Shown here in pieces: positions 23,270 to 34,112 of a stretch of DNA of 64,000 nt (position 1 is its first letter; each line of letters starts with the position of its first letter). Source of the DNA: Pyrrhosoma nymphula (Eukaryota; Arthropoda; Insecta; Odonata; Coenagrionidae); assembly GCA_963573305.1 (NCBI GenBank), contig OY754332.1, positions 140,051,977 through 140,115,976 on the forward strand, given 5' to 3'. The translations under genes were made by a program, and so were the position numbers. The notes beneath the pieces were generated by a model. The model did no database searches, was not told the DNA's origin, and saw only the letters and a program-made list of their open reading frames with translations.

Positions 23270-24736
23270 AATGCACTTTTAGTGACATGTTACACCCCAT
23301 GGCCTTCGCTGAGAGCAATTCCTCGACATGAGCGACATAATCACCACTTTTTTTGTTACCCAAAAAGTTCTCACACACGTTTCGGAATCCAAGCCAAGCT
23401 CTTTATGACTCAGGTGTTTCATAAACGTCGAATCTTGGAAAATTTTTCTAATCTGGGGGTCCACGAATACTCCTTCCTTGATTTTAGCCTCACTAAGACG
23501 AGGAAATTTAGTTTTTAGAAATTGAAATGCATCATCTGTCTTGTCTATTGCTTTCACAAACTGTTTCATCAGTCCGAGTTTGATGTGCAATAGTGGCAAG
23601 TAAATATTTTCTTTTGGGACCAGAGGATCATGAGCGAAATTTTTAAAACCAGGAGTAAAGCTTTCTCGCAGAGGGCAGTTCCGTACGATGTAATGTTTTT
23701 CTCGGGCTCGGCTGTCCCATTCACAAAGGAAGCAGAAGTCTTTCGTGAAGCCTGATTGCAGTCCCGTGAGTAGAGCGACAACTTTCAGGTCAGCTCAAAC
23801 TTTCCAATTATAATCATGATAATTAATTTTTTCAAGGATTCAGCTGATATTTTCGTACGTCTCCTTCATATTAACAGAGTATGCGACCGGGACTGAAGGT
23901 AACTCATTCCCATTGGCCAACAGGACCACTTTCAAGCTTGTCTTTGACGAATCTATAAACAGCCTCCATTTTTCTGGGTCACATGGCATCATCAGTTCTA
24001 TCATCAATGCATTTGAATTAGGGCAAAACACCAAGCCTTCATCTTCCGTAAAAATTAATTTCAGTGTTGACTGTCTGGTCCTATGGGAAGAGATTTTTAC
24101 GCCCTTTTATAAGAGATTCCACTGCTGAAGTTGAGATCCAAGAAGTTGAGATTTCGTCTTAGGCAACTCCAAATCCCTTACGAGATCATTCAATTCTGAC
24201 TGCGTAACGAGGTGACGTTGTCGATCAGCTGCATCATCAGAACACACTTCATCATCGGTGGAAGTATCACTTGGTCCCGGCTGTTGTTCGAAGTCTTTCA
24301 AATCAATTTCTGGCTCGAGAGTATAGGTTTTTGGGGGCTCAGGGTTTGGCAAAGACTCGTAATGAGGAATTGGTCTTATTTCTGAAGGGATATTAAGATA
24401 CTGAATTGTATGCTTACTTTTGCTGGAGAGCCCGACGGTGGAAGTCATACAAAAGTAACAATCCGTGAGATGACGGTGAGGTTCATGCCAAACCATAGGC
24501 ACCGCAAATGGCATTGATTTACGCGTACCTTTGAGCCATTTGGTCAAACTACTGTAACAAGTAGTGCAGCAAACTCTTGGAACCCAATTCTTGTCCTGAT
24601 CGCCAACTTGGCAGCCAAAGTAAAATTTATAAGCAGTTTTAAGAATCAAAGAAAGAGGTTTTCGTAGCGATTTTAAAGTCAATTCACCGCAAACATAGCA
24701 GAAGCGATCAGGATGATTTTTACACACGCGTGGCAT
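23270..24736 (-). pseudogene. Multicopy arthropod Cys-rich (zinc-finger-like) protein, frameshifted
   Basis: An open N-terminal part of 209 codons starts at 24736 (MPRVCKNHPDRFCYVCGE). It has Cys pairs FCYVC, RVCCTTC and CYFC that could bind zinc, followed by an acidic linker. The frame then shifts. Further parts are at about 24034-23840 (EKWRLFIDSSKTSLKVVLL), 23781-23600 (CFLCEWDSRA near 23730) and 23599-23271 (LHIKLGLMKQFVKAIDKT, then after another shift CENFLGN and MGCNMSLKVH). The order matches a roughly 500-600-residue uncharacterised protein family that is repeated in many arthropod and some cnidarian genomes. It is probably carried by a transposon, but its biochemical role is not known to me. 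The C-terminus beyond SLKVH is missing. Confidence 0.7.
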
Positions 24737-24739
24737 AAT

Positions 24740-25320
24740 TACACATTAAATCACTAATCACAACTCACACCCACGTACTGCAATTCACTTGGAAAAAGCC
24801 GGAGTAAATTAACTTCCACTGTTTTACACAATTTAAACAACTTGGAAACACAGAATCATTGCCTAGAACACCAACAAGTTGACTCTGCGATCGCTAGAGG
24901 TATACCGAGGGAAGATGGCGATAACTGCAACATAATTGATTTGAGAGGCTGATACTTTGTGGAATTCCATGGTGAAGGTAAAAGAATACTTTGTAACTTC
25001 AATGAGAATATAAGATCTCAATCTTATATTTTTAGTGGAATTACAAAGTATTCTTTTTTCCTTCTTTTGCTGTGAAAGCATGAGAATTGCTGTCCAAGAC
25101 TGAGCGGGCGAGGCATTGCGAGCGCCAGCGTGGTAAAGTGAAACTTCCGAACTATTGCTACATATTTTAATTAATGTTGCTATGTTATGCAGCAAAATAT
25201 TTTTATAATTACTGCTATTTCTTGTTGATATATATTTTCAAAATTCGGGGGAGGATGAGGTGAAATGGAAGCTGAAAATTTTAGAAAATACGTGAAAAAT
25301 TGCGGAAAAAAACGGCAAAA
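24740..25320. repeat. Spacer with a 77-bp imperfect palindrome at 24980-25056
   Basis: The arms at 24980-25016 and 25020-25056 are inverted copies (AAAGAATACTTTGTAA left; TTACAAAGTATTCTTT right; TATAAGAT against ATCTTATA near the centre), separated by only a few bases. The rest of this stretch has no gene. Confidence 0.75.
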
Positions 25321-25332
25321 TCGATCATTTTA

Positions 25333-25943
25333 AATGCGTTTTTGTACAATTTACGGGGACTAATCCCCCCAAATCTACCTCTTTACCATAAATGTTCATG
25401 TTTTAGAATTTTTCACCCCTCTAAACCCTTAGAAGAAATGTAAATGCTAAAATAATCCTTTTAATCCCTCCAAATTATCGAAAAGTGATAAAAATAGGAG
25501 GGGGGGGGGGGCTCCCCCGAAAATGGTGGGTGATGGGGAAAAACGGAGGTCATATTCGGATTCAGGAGGTCATTTTACATAAGAATCAGCAGGAATGATG
25601 TGTCAGGACCGATTTTCATGCCGACCAGTGTTATTAATGCGTTTTTTTACAATTTACGGAGGCTAATCCCCCAAAATCTACATCCTTACCATAAATGTTC
25701 ATATTTTAGAACTTTTAACCTCTCTAAAACCTGAGAAGAAATATAAATGCTAAAATAATCCTTTCCATCCCTCCGAATTATCGCAAAGTGATAAAAATAA
25801 GAGGGGGGGGCTTCCCCCGAAAATGGTGGGTGATGGAGGAAAACGGATTTCACATTCGGATTCAGGAGGTCATTGAACATAAGAATCAGCAGGAATGGTA
25901 TCAGGGCTCGAAAAAAATTTATTTTGCCGACCAGTGTAATCGA
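25333..25943. repeat. Tandem duplication, period 303 bp
   Basis: Two adjacent units start at AATGCGTTTTT (25333 and 25636) and end at GCCGACCAGTGT. They are clearly similar throughout. Each contains a G run (AGGAGGGGGGG near 25497 and GAGGGGGGG near 25801) followed by CCCCCGAAAATGGTGGGTGA. No conserved ORF spans both units. Confidence 0.85.
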
Positions 25944-26393
25944 GGATGCATGCCCTCTGGACACCTGCACATGATCGATTTGATTGGCCACTCCAGTGCC
26001 TGGTATTTTCCAGATACCTTTATGTGTATCCTTATATTCAAAACAGGTGATTTTAGTCATCAGTCCTTCACTTTCTGCCAAATGACTTAATATCTAACAA
26101 TTTTCATTTGTTTGAACATGTATTGGGAATGCTTTCCAGCTAGTACATTCTCCAAGAATTCTTCTCTACTTTTTTTGCATTGAAGTTTCCAAGGAGAGAA
26201 AACACATCATGTTGACGCATCTTGCTGCACTCTCATTTTAGCCTGCCATAAAGAAACACTTTTCTCTACATCTTTAGCACCCTGCGCCCGGTGCATGGGC
26301 CAAAATAATGGATACCTTTTTAAATAGTTCTCTTAGTCTAAACTTACACATTATATCTTTCAAAGGCTAAAACGCGCGGTAACTTTACTTCAC
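25944..26393. other. No gene recognised
   Basis: Opposite-strand open frames at 25686-26081 and 25788-26090 overlap the tandem repeat and look like chance frames. Nothing else is recognisable up to the endonuclease fragment. Confidence 0.4.
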
Positions 26394-26650
26394 TTAAATG
26401 CTGATAATAAAACCTGTTGTACATTGTTCAGTTGTAGTTTCAGGGCCACTGTAAAACATGGAGTAGTTCTTTTTGTCTACTCTTCGATTGCCACTCCACC
26501 TTACTTCCTGTAGTGCAACAACATCCATCCAATACCTCAACCCTTCCTCAGCCACCTCTACCATTTTTCCTGCTTGCAACATAGTTTGTACATTCCATGT
26601 AGCCAAGTTCAAAGTTGTCTTCCGTTTCCATGTCATTTTCCTTTGCATTT
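26394..26650 (-). pseudogene. RTE-type LINE endonuclease fragment
   Basis: About 84 codons on the minus strand read TTLNLATWNVQTMLQAGK, then VVALQEVRWSG, then SMFYSGPET. This is the start of an APE-like (exonuclease-endonuclease-phosphatase) domain. WNV is followed by the E in QEVRW, the metal-binding Glu. It resembles the endonuclease of the same RTE class as the reverse transcriptase remnant at 22030-23100, in the same orientation and in the right order (endonuclease upstream). The rest of the domain is missing. Confidence 0.7.
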
Positions 26651-26659
26651 GTCATTTTC

Positions 26660-27180
26660 CATATTTATTTATTTAAAACATTGTTCACATACAGCAGTAG
26701 CGCCAATTTACAGTGAAACATTTAACAATAAACATGACAGAGGACAAAATACAATAACAACATAAAAATCAACAACGCTGAGCCCAACATGGAAAGGGGA
26801 AATATTTAATTTGTTGACAGGTGGGACATAGCTTGGGTGGTGAAATAGTTACATGATAAATAAAAAGGATCGACAGTGTGAGGGAGTGAATTAAGAAGGG
26901 AGGAGAGGCGAAATAAAGGTGAGCGCTGGGTGAGTGATATCCTAGGAATAGGGAGGTGGAGTAGTGAATCGAGTTGGTATCCTAAAGTTGAAGAGAGAAA
27001 GCAGTTCAGGGCAGTCAATGGTCGAGTTAAGGGTGTTGTGGAGGAGTTTCAAATCAGTTTTAAGTCTGTGGTTATATCCGTTAATCCGTCCGTATAGCGA
27101 GGCTTCCTTAAAGGATTTCGTAGTAATAGTTTTTACAGTAGGGGTCGTTAGACCCACGCTTGTCTCACTCATTTATCCAT
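26660..27180 (-). mobile_element. 3' end of a Jockey-like LINE
   Basis: The minus strand reads LKTDLKLLHNTLNSTIDC, PELLSLFNFRIPTRFT (about 27045-26950) preceded by a shifted segment with SFKEASLYGRINGYN. This is the post-RT C-terminal region common in Jockey-like elements. A short 3' UTR follows, ending in TTAAATAAATAAATA at about 26665-26680 (minus sense), like a poly(A)-type LINE end. Only the 3' part is present. Confidence 0.6.
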
Positions 27181-27189
27181 GCTAACATC

Positions 27190-29090
27190 TAACAGCCACT
27201 GTGGTGTTACGCATTCTTGTTTTACCTCCTGTTTTATTTTAAACCAGGCAATTTTAGATCCACTTAATCTCACCATTACCTTACTGTTCTCATAATTCAC
27301 TTCTATAGCATTTTATGCTCTTTCACCAAGTAGGCACTCAAAACCCTCTGCAACTTATTTACGATTTATACTAATATTCGAATTTCACGTTTATATTAGT
27401 AGATAACACGTGATTTTGTACCTCAACGCGAAGTAGCATTCATTTTGCTTGCTGCACACCGCATTTACCTGAAGAAACACGCGTCCGTGGACCCACGGCT
27501 TCGTTTTGCACATATCCATAGATTCTCGTTAATATTTTGGGGAGCTACAATTAGTCATTAATGTAAATTCAATAATTGTTATAATTTTAGATACTAAAAC
27601 TTCTGAATGTAATTAATCTCAGTTCCAAAACGAGTTTAGGCGCTTTGCACCATGTTCAAGTGACCTACAAGGTAACAAAAATCGTACTGGAATGAAATGC
27701 AATTTGGGCAGAATATTTTGTTTTTAATTTAATATATTATTATTTTTCACCATAACATTTCGTATACTTTGTTGCATCATTTACTGACGATTAAATCCTT
27801 AAAGTTAAGACTGAGGTCGTTTAATTTGTTAAAAACATTTTTATAAATTTTTATCAAATTTTCCTGACGCTGCTTTAGTTTGGAAGCGACCTCACAATGT
27901 GAAATGTTTAGAATGAATAGCAGAAAATTTTATTCCTAAATAAAAATGAATATTCGTAAATATTCAGCCACGCATCAGTAGCGCATGAAGCTGAAGAAAG
28001 CATTTGTAAGTATACTTCGTTGTTTGACACATTTTTAGGTACAGCACTATGAATTTGCACAATTCTCATAGTGCCGATGCAGGAGGCGAATGTTGCCAGT
28101 CGTCAGAAAGTGCCATGTAAGGTTCGAAAGGCTTAGTAGGCTGGAGAAGGTTACGATGTGGGACGAAAATTGAATTGATTGTAGCGAAAAAAGGCAGAAT
28201 AAATCAAGGGTTAAATATTTGCCAGTGCGATGATGGGAAATATTGAGAAAAGCTTACAAATATAAGAAGGTAAAAACAATAACGACAGAAAATCAAAAGA
28301 AACTGATGAGAAGAAGGGGACTAAGAGGAGGATCACAGAAGAAACGAAAAGAAAGATCGACGAAATGTGAAAAACTGACAAATGTGAGCATATAGTTGGG
28401 CAGAAAAAGTAATAAGGATTTGAAGGATGCATTTGGGTGAGAAAACGCTTGTAATAGAGGAAGAGTGGTGAATGGGATAATTCAACGGAAATAGAATCCA
28501 CGGAGAGGGTAATAAATGGATTGTCTATGCTCCAATCTTTAAATGTTATGAGGTAGTAATAAAGGGAAAGCCATACCGCGCATAGAAATCAGGAAACGCA
28601 ATTTTAAAATCGAACTAGAAATAACAGACGTAGTGGAGGGAATACGTGGAAAAGGTCTATTGATAGCGGAAAGAGGTCTGCACGCTAAAACTTGGGAAAA
28701 GGATGCACCGTAGATCTGGATAACCTGGGGCCAGGAATGCTGGGTACTGAAGCTTCGCGCAAAATGAGGTCAAGTAGTACAGTAAGAATTTGGAACTTTT
28801 GAAGAGTCTCCGGAAAAATAGGAGGCTGAGATTTTATGACCTTATCGAAGGATCGCTGAGATGAGTTGACCGTAGGACTTCGTTTGGGTAGTTTTGGTAC
28901 CTCTGACAACAGAGATGAAAATTATTATGAGGAGGCTGTGGGACAATTTTTTTCGCGTGCGGTAAGAAATGCAATTGGAGCCTTGGAATGGAATACTGGC
29001 GGCAATAGCTAAGGATTTCTTAAGTGGTGGCCGTTGTGGTCGTTGAAAGAGAGGTGTGTTTTGCGGTGGCACTTCGGTTATAAAACATTA
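27190..29090. other. No gene recognised
   Basis: AT-rich to 28200, then A/G-rich to about 28500. The open frames on the minus strand at 28211-28501, 28685-28909 and 28842-29072 are low-complexity or unrecognised. Confidence 0.45.
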
Positions 29091-29099
29091 GTTTGAAGG

Positions 29100-29370
29100 G
29101 ATTTAATGAGTCCGTTGGATTCGTTGATTTTGAGAAGGGATTTTGCGGAGTAAAGTGAGGAAAGGATATCGTCGCGGAAGTGACAGCGGACCATGAGATG
29201 GGATGGACGACTTATTTGAAACGGATATTTGCTTCAGCCGGCATATGAGGAGGGAATCTGAATCAGGGAATCAGTTTTGGGCCCGGGAGGGAGGGTGCCC
29301 GTTATCGCTGATGCACACCAGCATACTTTTAGAGGAAATGATGCGAGCCATCTGCGGAACAAGGTAATTG
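29100..29370 (+). pseudogene. Weak LINE reverse transcriptase remnant
   Basis: Plus-strand pieces in shifted frames read GFVDFEKGFCGV (about 29117-29150; like FxDFEKAFD) and GGCPLSLMHTSILLEEMMRA (about 29290-29350; like the RQGCPLSPxLF block). Spacing is about right for an RT palm region. Too decayed for a confident class. Confidence 0.35.
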
Positions 29371-29379
29371 GATAGAGAC

Positions 29380-30060
29380 TATAGAAATGCTGGATTAGTG
29401 CCCATTTTAAATACCTCTGTGCCTCATCTTCGGGCGTTTTCGCGACGGCCCGGGCGTCTCCGCATCCTAGGTGTGGGGATTACGGGAGGAGGGGCTTTCG
29501 CTAGGCTTTGCCAAACTTAGTGTAACACGGAGAGGAGGAGGAGTGAAGCTGGTTGAAACCTCGTTAGGCTTTAGGGAACATGGATTTAGATTCCTACGTT
29601 TTGGGCACAGAAAGAAAGGGAGAAACAAAACAGGAAGGGAGCTTGAGGTTGGACACCCTTCGCAAGTATCGCCATCTACTGAGCTCGGAGGAAACGAAGG
29701 GCAAGTGGAAATACGATAATATTTAGAACAAATGATCCTCATGATTAGTGTTGTTTGACAATTGGATTGCGTTAAGAATAAATTTCCTCATTATTTTGTA
29801 ATTTAGGACTACTTGGTGTTTAATTCGCAACATGAAGATTTTTATATTTCGATTCCGTGACTTACGGTAGCATAGTATAGCTCGTACTTTTAGATTTTGT
29901 TCATTGTGCTTGTATTATTTTTTCCTTTATGGTAAATAACGATTAGTGTTAGACTGAGCAGTTTATTGTACTTCTGACCATGTAGTTAACAGCTTCAATT
30001 CGTATTTTCCATTATCCCTTTAGAGTTATTTTCTTTTGCGTGTATTTTTAATACGTCTGT
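29380..30060. other. No gene recognised
   Basis: A purine-rich patch at 29470-29720 is open on both strands (82 and 91 codons). No motif. AT-rich afterwards. Confidence 0.45.
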
Positions 30061-30067
30061 TTAAGGT

Positions 30068-30258
30068 GATACCCAGCCACCGCATGATGTCCAATGGATG
30101 CCCATTATGTCCAATGATGCATATGTGTATGATGCCTGATGAGCATCCTGAAGTCCCTTATGGGACATCCCTAGGATGTTCTTAGGATGCCATGTACATG
30201 ACATCCCTAGAAGGTCCATGCAGTTATATTCATATGGAGGCCACGAAATGATGTCCAA
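30068..30258. repeat. Cluster of GATGTCC / GGACATC words
   Basis: Within 190 bp the words ATGTCCAATGG, ATGTCCAATGATG, GGGACATCCCTAGGATG, TTAGGATGCC, GACATCCCTAG and ATGTCCAATGGG recur in both orientations, so the segment contains several short interleaved palindromes. It is flanked by ordinary AT-rich DNA. The minus-strand frame over it (30061-30258) is a by-product of the repetition. Confidence 0.7.
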
Positions 30259-30269
30259 TGGGTATGATG

Positions 30270-33200
30270 TAAAATAAATCTTAAATAATATTAATGTAAA
30301 TATTAAATACCTATGTAAAGTTTATGTAAATTAATAAATATCAATGTAAAGTTTCTCAAAGGTACAGGAGCTTCGTCAAAAATCATAATTGAATTTTTAG
30401 GCTTCGTTTGTAAATGGGCTTTGAATAGTATTAACTGTTAGCTTGCCGTTTTTTGAGTGCTTCTTTTGAATTGAAGTTATTATTTTTAGTTTCGCTTAAA
30501 ACTTTCAACATTGTAGACTTTATGTTGGAGGTGGGAAGTGTTTAGTTAATTTATATGTTTAGTTACGATACGTCCTCTCTTTGTTAGCTTAAATTAACTA
30601 TTCGGTTAATTCTTTACTCTCAAAAACGAAGTTTTAATTTAAAAAATATCTAACATTGACCATGCGTATGACAATTTTTAAAAATTTGATTTGTACACAC
30701 TCAAAATACTTCCCCGCGATGACTCCTGTATCTTCTCTGTCTCACTCCTTGACGCTTGCAGCACTTGGAATGATTGGAATTTCATAATGTTGGCAGAGTT
30801 ATGAAGGACTGCATCTACCCTAAATCTGGCGAGCGATTTGGCTACCTAAATCTGTTCCCTTATTGTGCCTAACGAGTTTAAAAACACTTAAAGATGGCGT
30901 CCTCCCTAAATTTCCGGATTTAGGTGCCTAACTGGCGAGTTTGGACGAAACTTGAGTGTTTGGTGCACCTGTCCCTAGGCGGTCAAGACCATAGATATAT
31001 AAAAGGTAGATGGCACACCTAAGGCTTAGTGAGACGGGGAAAACGGCACCAATGTGGGTCATGTGGCATATGTGCAATTTACGCGGAAGTTCAAAGAGGG
31101 TCAACGCTGAAGCACGAACTCCGCGACTACGAGTAGACTTTATCTTAAATCTTTAATACGCTCACAGAGTAATCTAATTGAGAGCTGAATATTGATGAGT
31201 AGATGAGTATGTCACCTCGCACTCAGTCTACCGGTGGGTAAAATTCACTGGTTAAGGGTATCTGACCCGGCAGCAGACGCGCAAAATTGACCCTACCCAT
31301 GGCTTTAATTTAACGGACTCTCTCATCTCAAAAGGCTATTGAATTAAACTAAAGAGTGTATTTGCGGTAAATGATTGTAGTTTGCTTCTCCCAGTAGATC
31401 CCTTAGGTTGGGCAATCAGGCGTCCTGCACTAGTGGTGGCCTAGCGACTGCTCTGCCTTACTCGCTCTTGACCATTAGATAGACATCTATGAAAATCTAA
31501 TGGAAAATAATTAGTGTTGTATATTTAATAAATTAAATTTTATTAAGGTATTGATTATATATTCATTTTTTATTACAAACTGACTAATGTTAATTACTAA
31601 TATTTATTTCATTACAATCACATGTAGTATTCAGGTATGAACAAATGGTCCTTAATTTTAGTGCCATGAATCCATCATCATTTTTTAACATTATCCTTAT
31701 CCTTTATTAATCCTGACAATCACTGTAGTCTCATCAGTAATAGGTGATATGATATTTCACGAATTTTGCTGTAAATCTATAAAACAATTTCACGATGATC
31801 ATTTTTAATGCTGATGTTTTATTTCTATCACTTCGAATGAATGTAAAACAGATCATTAGACACAAAAATGGCTTCATTTAATCTGCCCAGCTTCAAAGAA
31901 GGATTTCTTGGAAATTTTATTCATCACCTGCCAAGTCAATAATTTCATGGTCTCATTTTTTTGATAGGTTAATTAGTAAAATATTCAAATGCTTGCAAAG
32001 TGATTTAACGATTGCCAAATATGTAAATCTAGCTTTGTAGTTACAAATTCTCCGGTTTTCTTAAGAATTGATTTGATCGTAGTGAATTTGATGAAAAATC
32101 TGTAATTTCTAAGAAAAGAATTCCAAGGGAAATCAAAAGCAGTGACAATTTTCTACCTGCTGATTTTCTTATAATATTGTTGATTTTTGTGCAAGGCATC
32201 TTCATATTTTTCTTTCCTCAAATTTTCCCATTTTCATGTGGGATCAATATCTTTAACATGAAATGTCTTTATGTAAGTTTAAAGTGAAAACATAGAATGT
32301 TATTTTTTGTTGGTAGCCTTAAACAGGTTCTCCTATTGAGAATGTAATGTAAAATGCGTAAAAAATAATTGAAAATGTACAGTCTAGGCTTCGAGACAAA
32401 GAGAATGAGGAGGAAATGTTGGAGTAAATGTTTTATATATAACTCCATTAACTATTAGTAAGCAGTTTCTTAAGGTTCGCATTCACATTGTTAAGTAATT
32501 GTCTAGGTCTCACTACATGAGCTATATGTATTTTTAAGGGAAAGCATAACGTGTTATTATTTGATGGTAACCTTAAAATAGGTTCTCCTTCAAGGCTACC
32601 TAAAGTTAATCAAAATTTGCTATTGAAATGTATTTTGTGTATGGAGTAATAAACTTACTTACTTACTTAAATACACCCATCCTGTGCCCAAATTCATTCG
32701 CTGATTATTATCTGCCGCGAGCTTTTGCGTGGGGTGTAAGTTGCAAAACATAATAGACTTTAAAACGTTCAAATCAAGGTAGACGGGGAGGAAAACCTCA
32801 CCGCGCATGAAGGGGATGAAAACTTTGCGGAGAAAGGAAAGGACAGCTAATGGGTGAATCAATATACGCTGTAAATGCACGCTGCAGAGTTATGGAGAGT
32901 ATGGAAACAAAGTTTTCGAGAGTATTGAAGAATTAATAGTATCCCTTCAAAACCTATCGTTAATTGGCAGTTTATCTATGAATGTGTTGAAACGAGAGAG
33001 TCACCAATTCAATTAAGTCGGCTTGTTTTATGCACCCAACTAGAGCTGAAATTTGCAAGTTTTAGTCCAAACTCGAGGATTGATTCGGTGTTGCTGTGCA
33101 GTACACATTCTGTGGATGAATTTCCGGTGTTCTATGACCTCAGCCCGAGGAAAACCTTAAAATTCCAATTACGTGTGCGCGGAAACTTCGTACTGTGTTC

Positions 33201-33700
33201 CAGTTTTATATTTATTTCAGCATTCATCACTGGAAAGGGATCTGTGTTACTGATCTCAGTTCCTGCAATCATAAATTAAGAAAACCGTCGTGTTTTTTGC
33301 GACAATCGCATGAAATGTATACAAAATCAAAGAAAACAATCGATATGAATCCGTCCAATTCCGTCAACGTTTTATTCTTATAACTTGCCTACACTAACTT
33401 TTGGAACTTTGGTTTTGGAATTCTTTAAAAATATAGAGCAGCGGCGAATGTACCTTCAATTTTTCGACGATTGAATACGAGATTCCTAATTTTTCCTTCA
33501 ATTTCTTTGGTAGAATGATGCAAATGCAAGCATGGAATACTTTTATTAATATTAAAAATCTAACCCCTTGTCCAATCTATGAATGCTGTAATTGCGTTTT
33601 TCTTGTATCCTTGAGAGGTGACTCATAAGTAAAAACAATGGAAGAATGCACTTCAAGGGTTGATTCGACGAGTGTGTCAGTCTTGATTTTAAGATCACTC
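30270..33700. other. No gene recognised; CTTA microsatellite
   Basis: Long AT-rich stretch. ACTTACTTACTTACTTA lies at 32653-32669 just after a GGAGTAATAAA, which looks like the 3' end of an unidentified retroelement. The open frames at 32659-32880 (minus) and 33088-33383 (plus) resemble nothing known. Confidence 0.45.
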
Positions 33701-33702
33701 GT

Positions 33703-34112
33703 TTCATCTATATTAAGGGCAAGGGCCTAGCCACGTTGAAACACCGGTTCCCATCAGAACACCGAAGTTAAGCAACGTTGGGCCCGGAAAGTGGTTGGAT
33801 GGGTGACCCTCCTCCATACCTCAACCAGGCATGGATGGAGAGATGATACTCCCTCCATACCTATACCGGCAGGCCTGAGAGGTCAGGCCAGGCCAAACCG
33901 GGCCGGTTGGAGGGAGGACATCCCCTATACCTGGTACTGGGGTGAGGCAGGGGGAGGCCAATCCTCCATACCTCTACCGAGGTGCTCTTGTCCCCTGTCT
34001 GCAAGTGGCAGACAGGCATGGGGTTGGCACAATGAACCAAGAAAGGTCTAAGTGCCCGGGCTCCTGACGAAGGCCCCCCCCAATTACAATCTATCAATCT
34101 TCATCTATATTA
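33703..34112 (+). mobile_element. 5S rRNA-derived SINE with perfect target-site duplication
   Basis: The sequence from about 33728 to 33808 is clearly 5S rRNA-like: CACGTTGAAACACCGGTTCC, ATCAGAACACCGAAGTTAAG, CAACGTTGGGCC, GGTTGGATGGGTGACC. The internal control region of 5S genes is recognisable: A box around 33765-33778, intermediate element and C box at 33793-33808. A non-5S body continues to 34099. The 13-bp direct repeat TTCATCTATATTA lies at 33703-33715 and 34100-34112 exactly at both ends, so the inserted unit is 33716-34099 (384 bp). A gene array copy would continue into the 5S 3' half, but here the sequence departs after the C box, as in 5S-derived SINEs (SINE3 type). Retroposition by a LINE is the expected mechanism; the partner is not identified. 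Confidence 0.88.
33716..33808 (+). promoter_or_regulatory. Internal Pol III promoter (5S-type) of the SINE
   Basis: The 5S-type A box, intermediate element and C box are present in order within the head. The C box GGATGGGTGACC is close to the usual 5S form. Transcription from this copy is inferred, not shown. Confidence 0.6.

Noticed and set aside
23279..23518. Plus-strand 78-codon ORF
   Set aside because: It is the antisense shadow of the minus-strand zinc-finger family pseudogene.
25686..26090. 131- and 100-codon ORFs on opposite strands
   Set aside because: They overlap the 303-bp tandem repeat, and the matching frame is not conserved in the other unit.
30061..30258. Minus-strand 65-codon ORF as a gene
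   Set aside because: It is generated by the GATGTCC repeat cluster.
33716..33808. Functional 5S rRNA gene
   Set aside because: The sequence departs from 5S after the C box, lacks the 3' half needed for the terminal stem, and is bounded by a target-site duplication, so it is a SINE.
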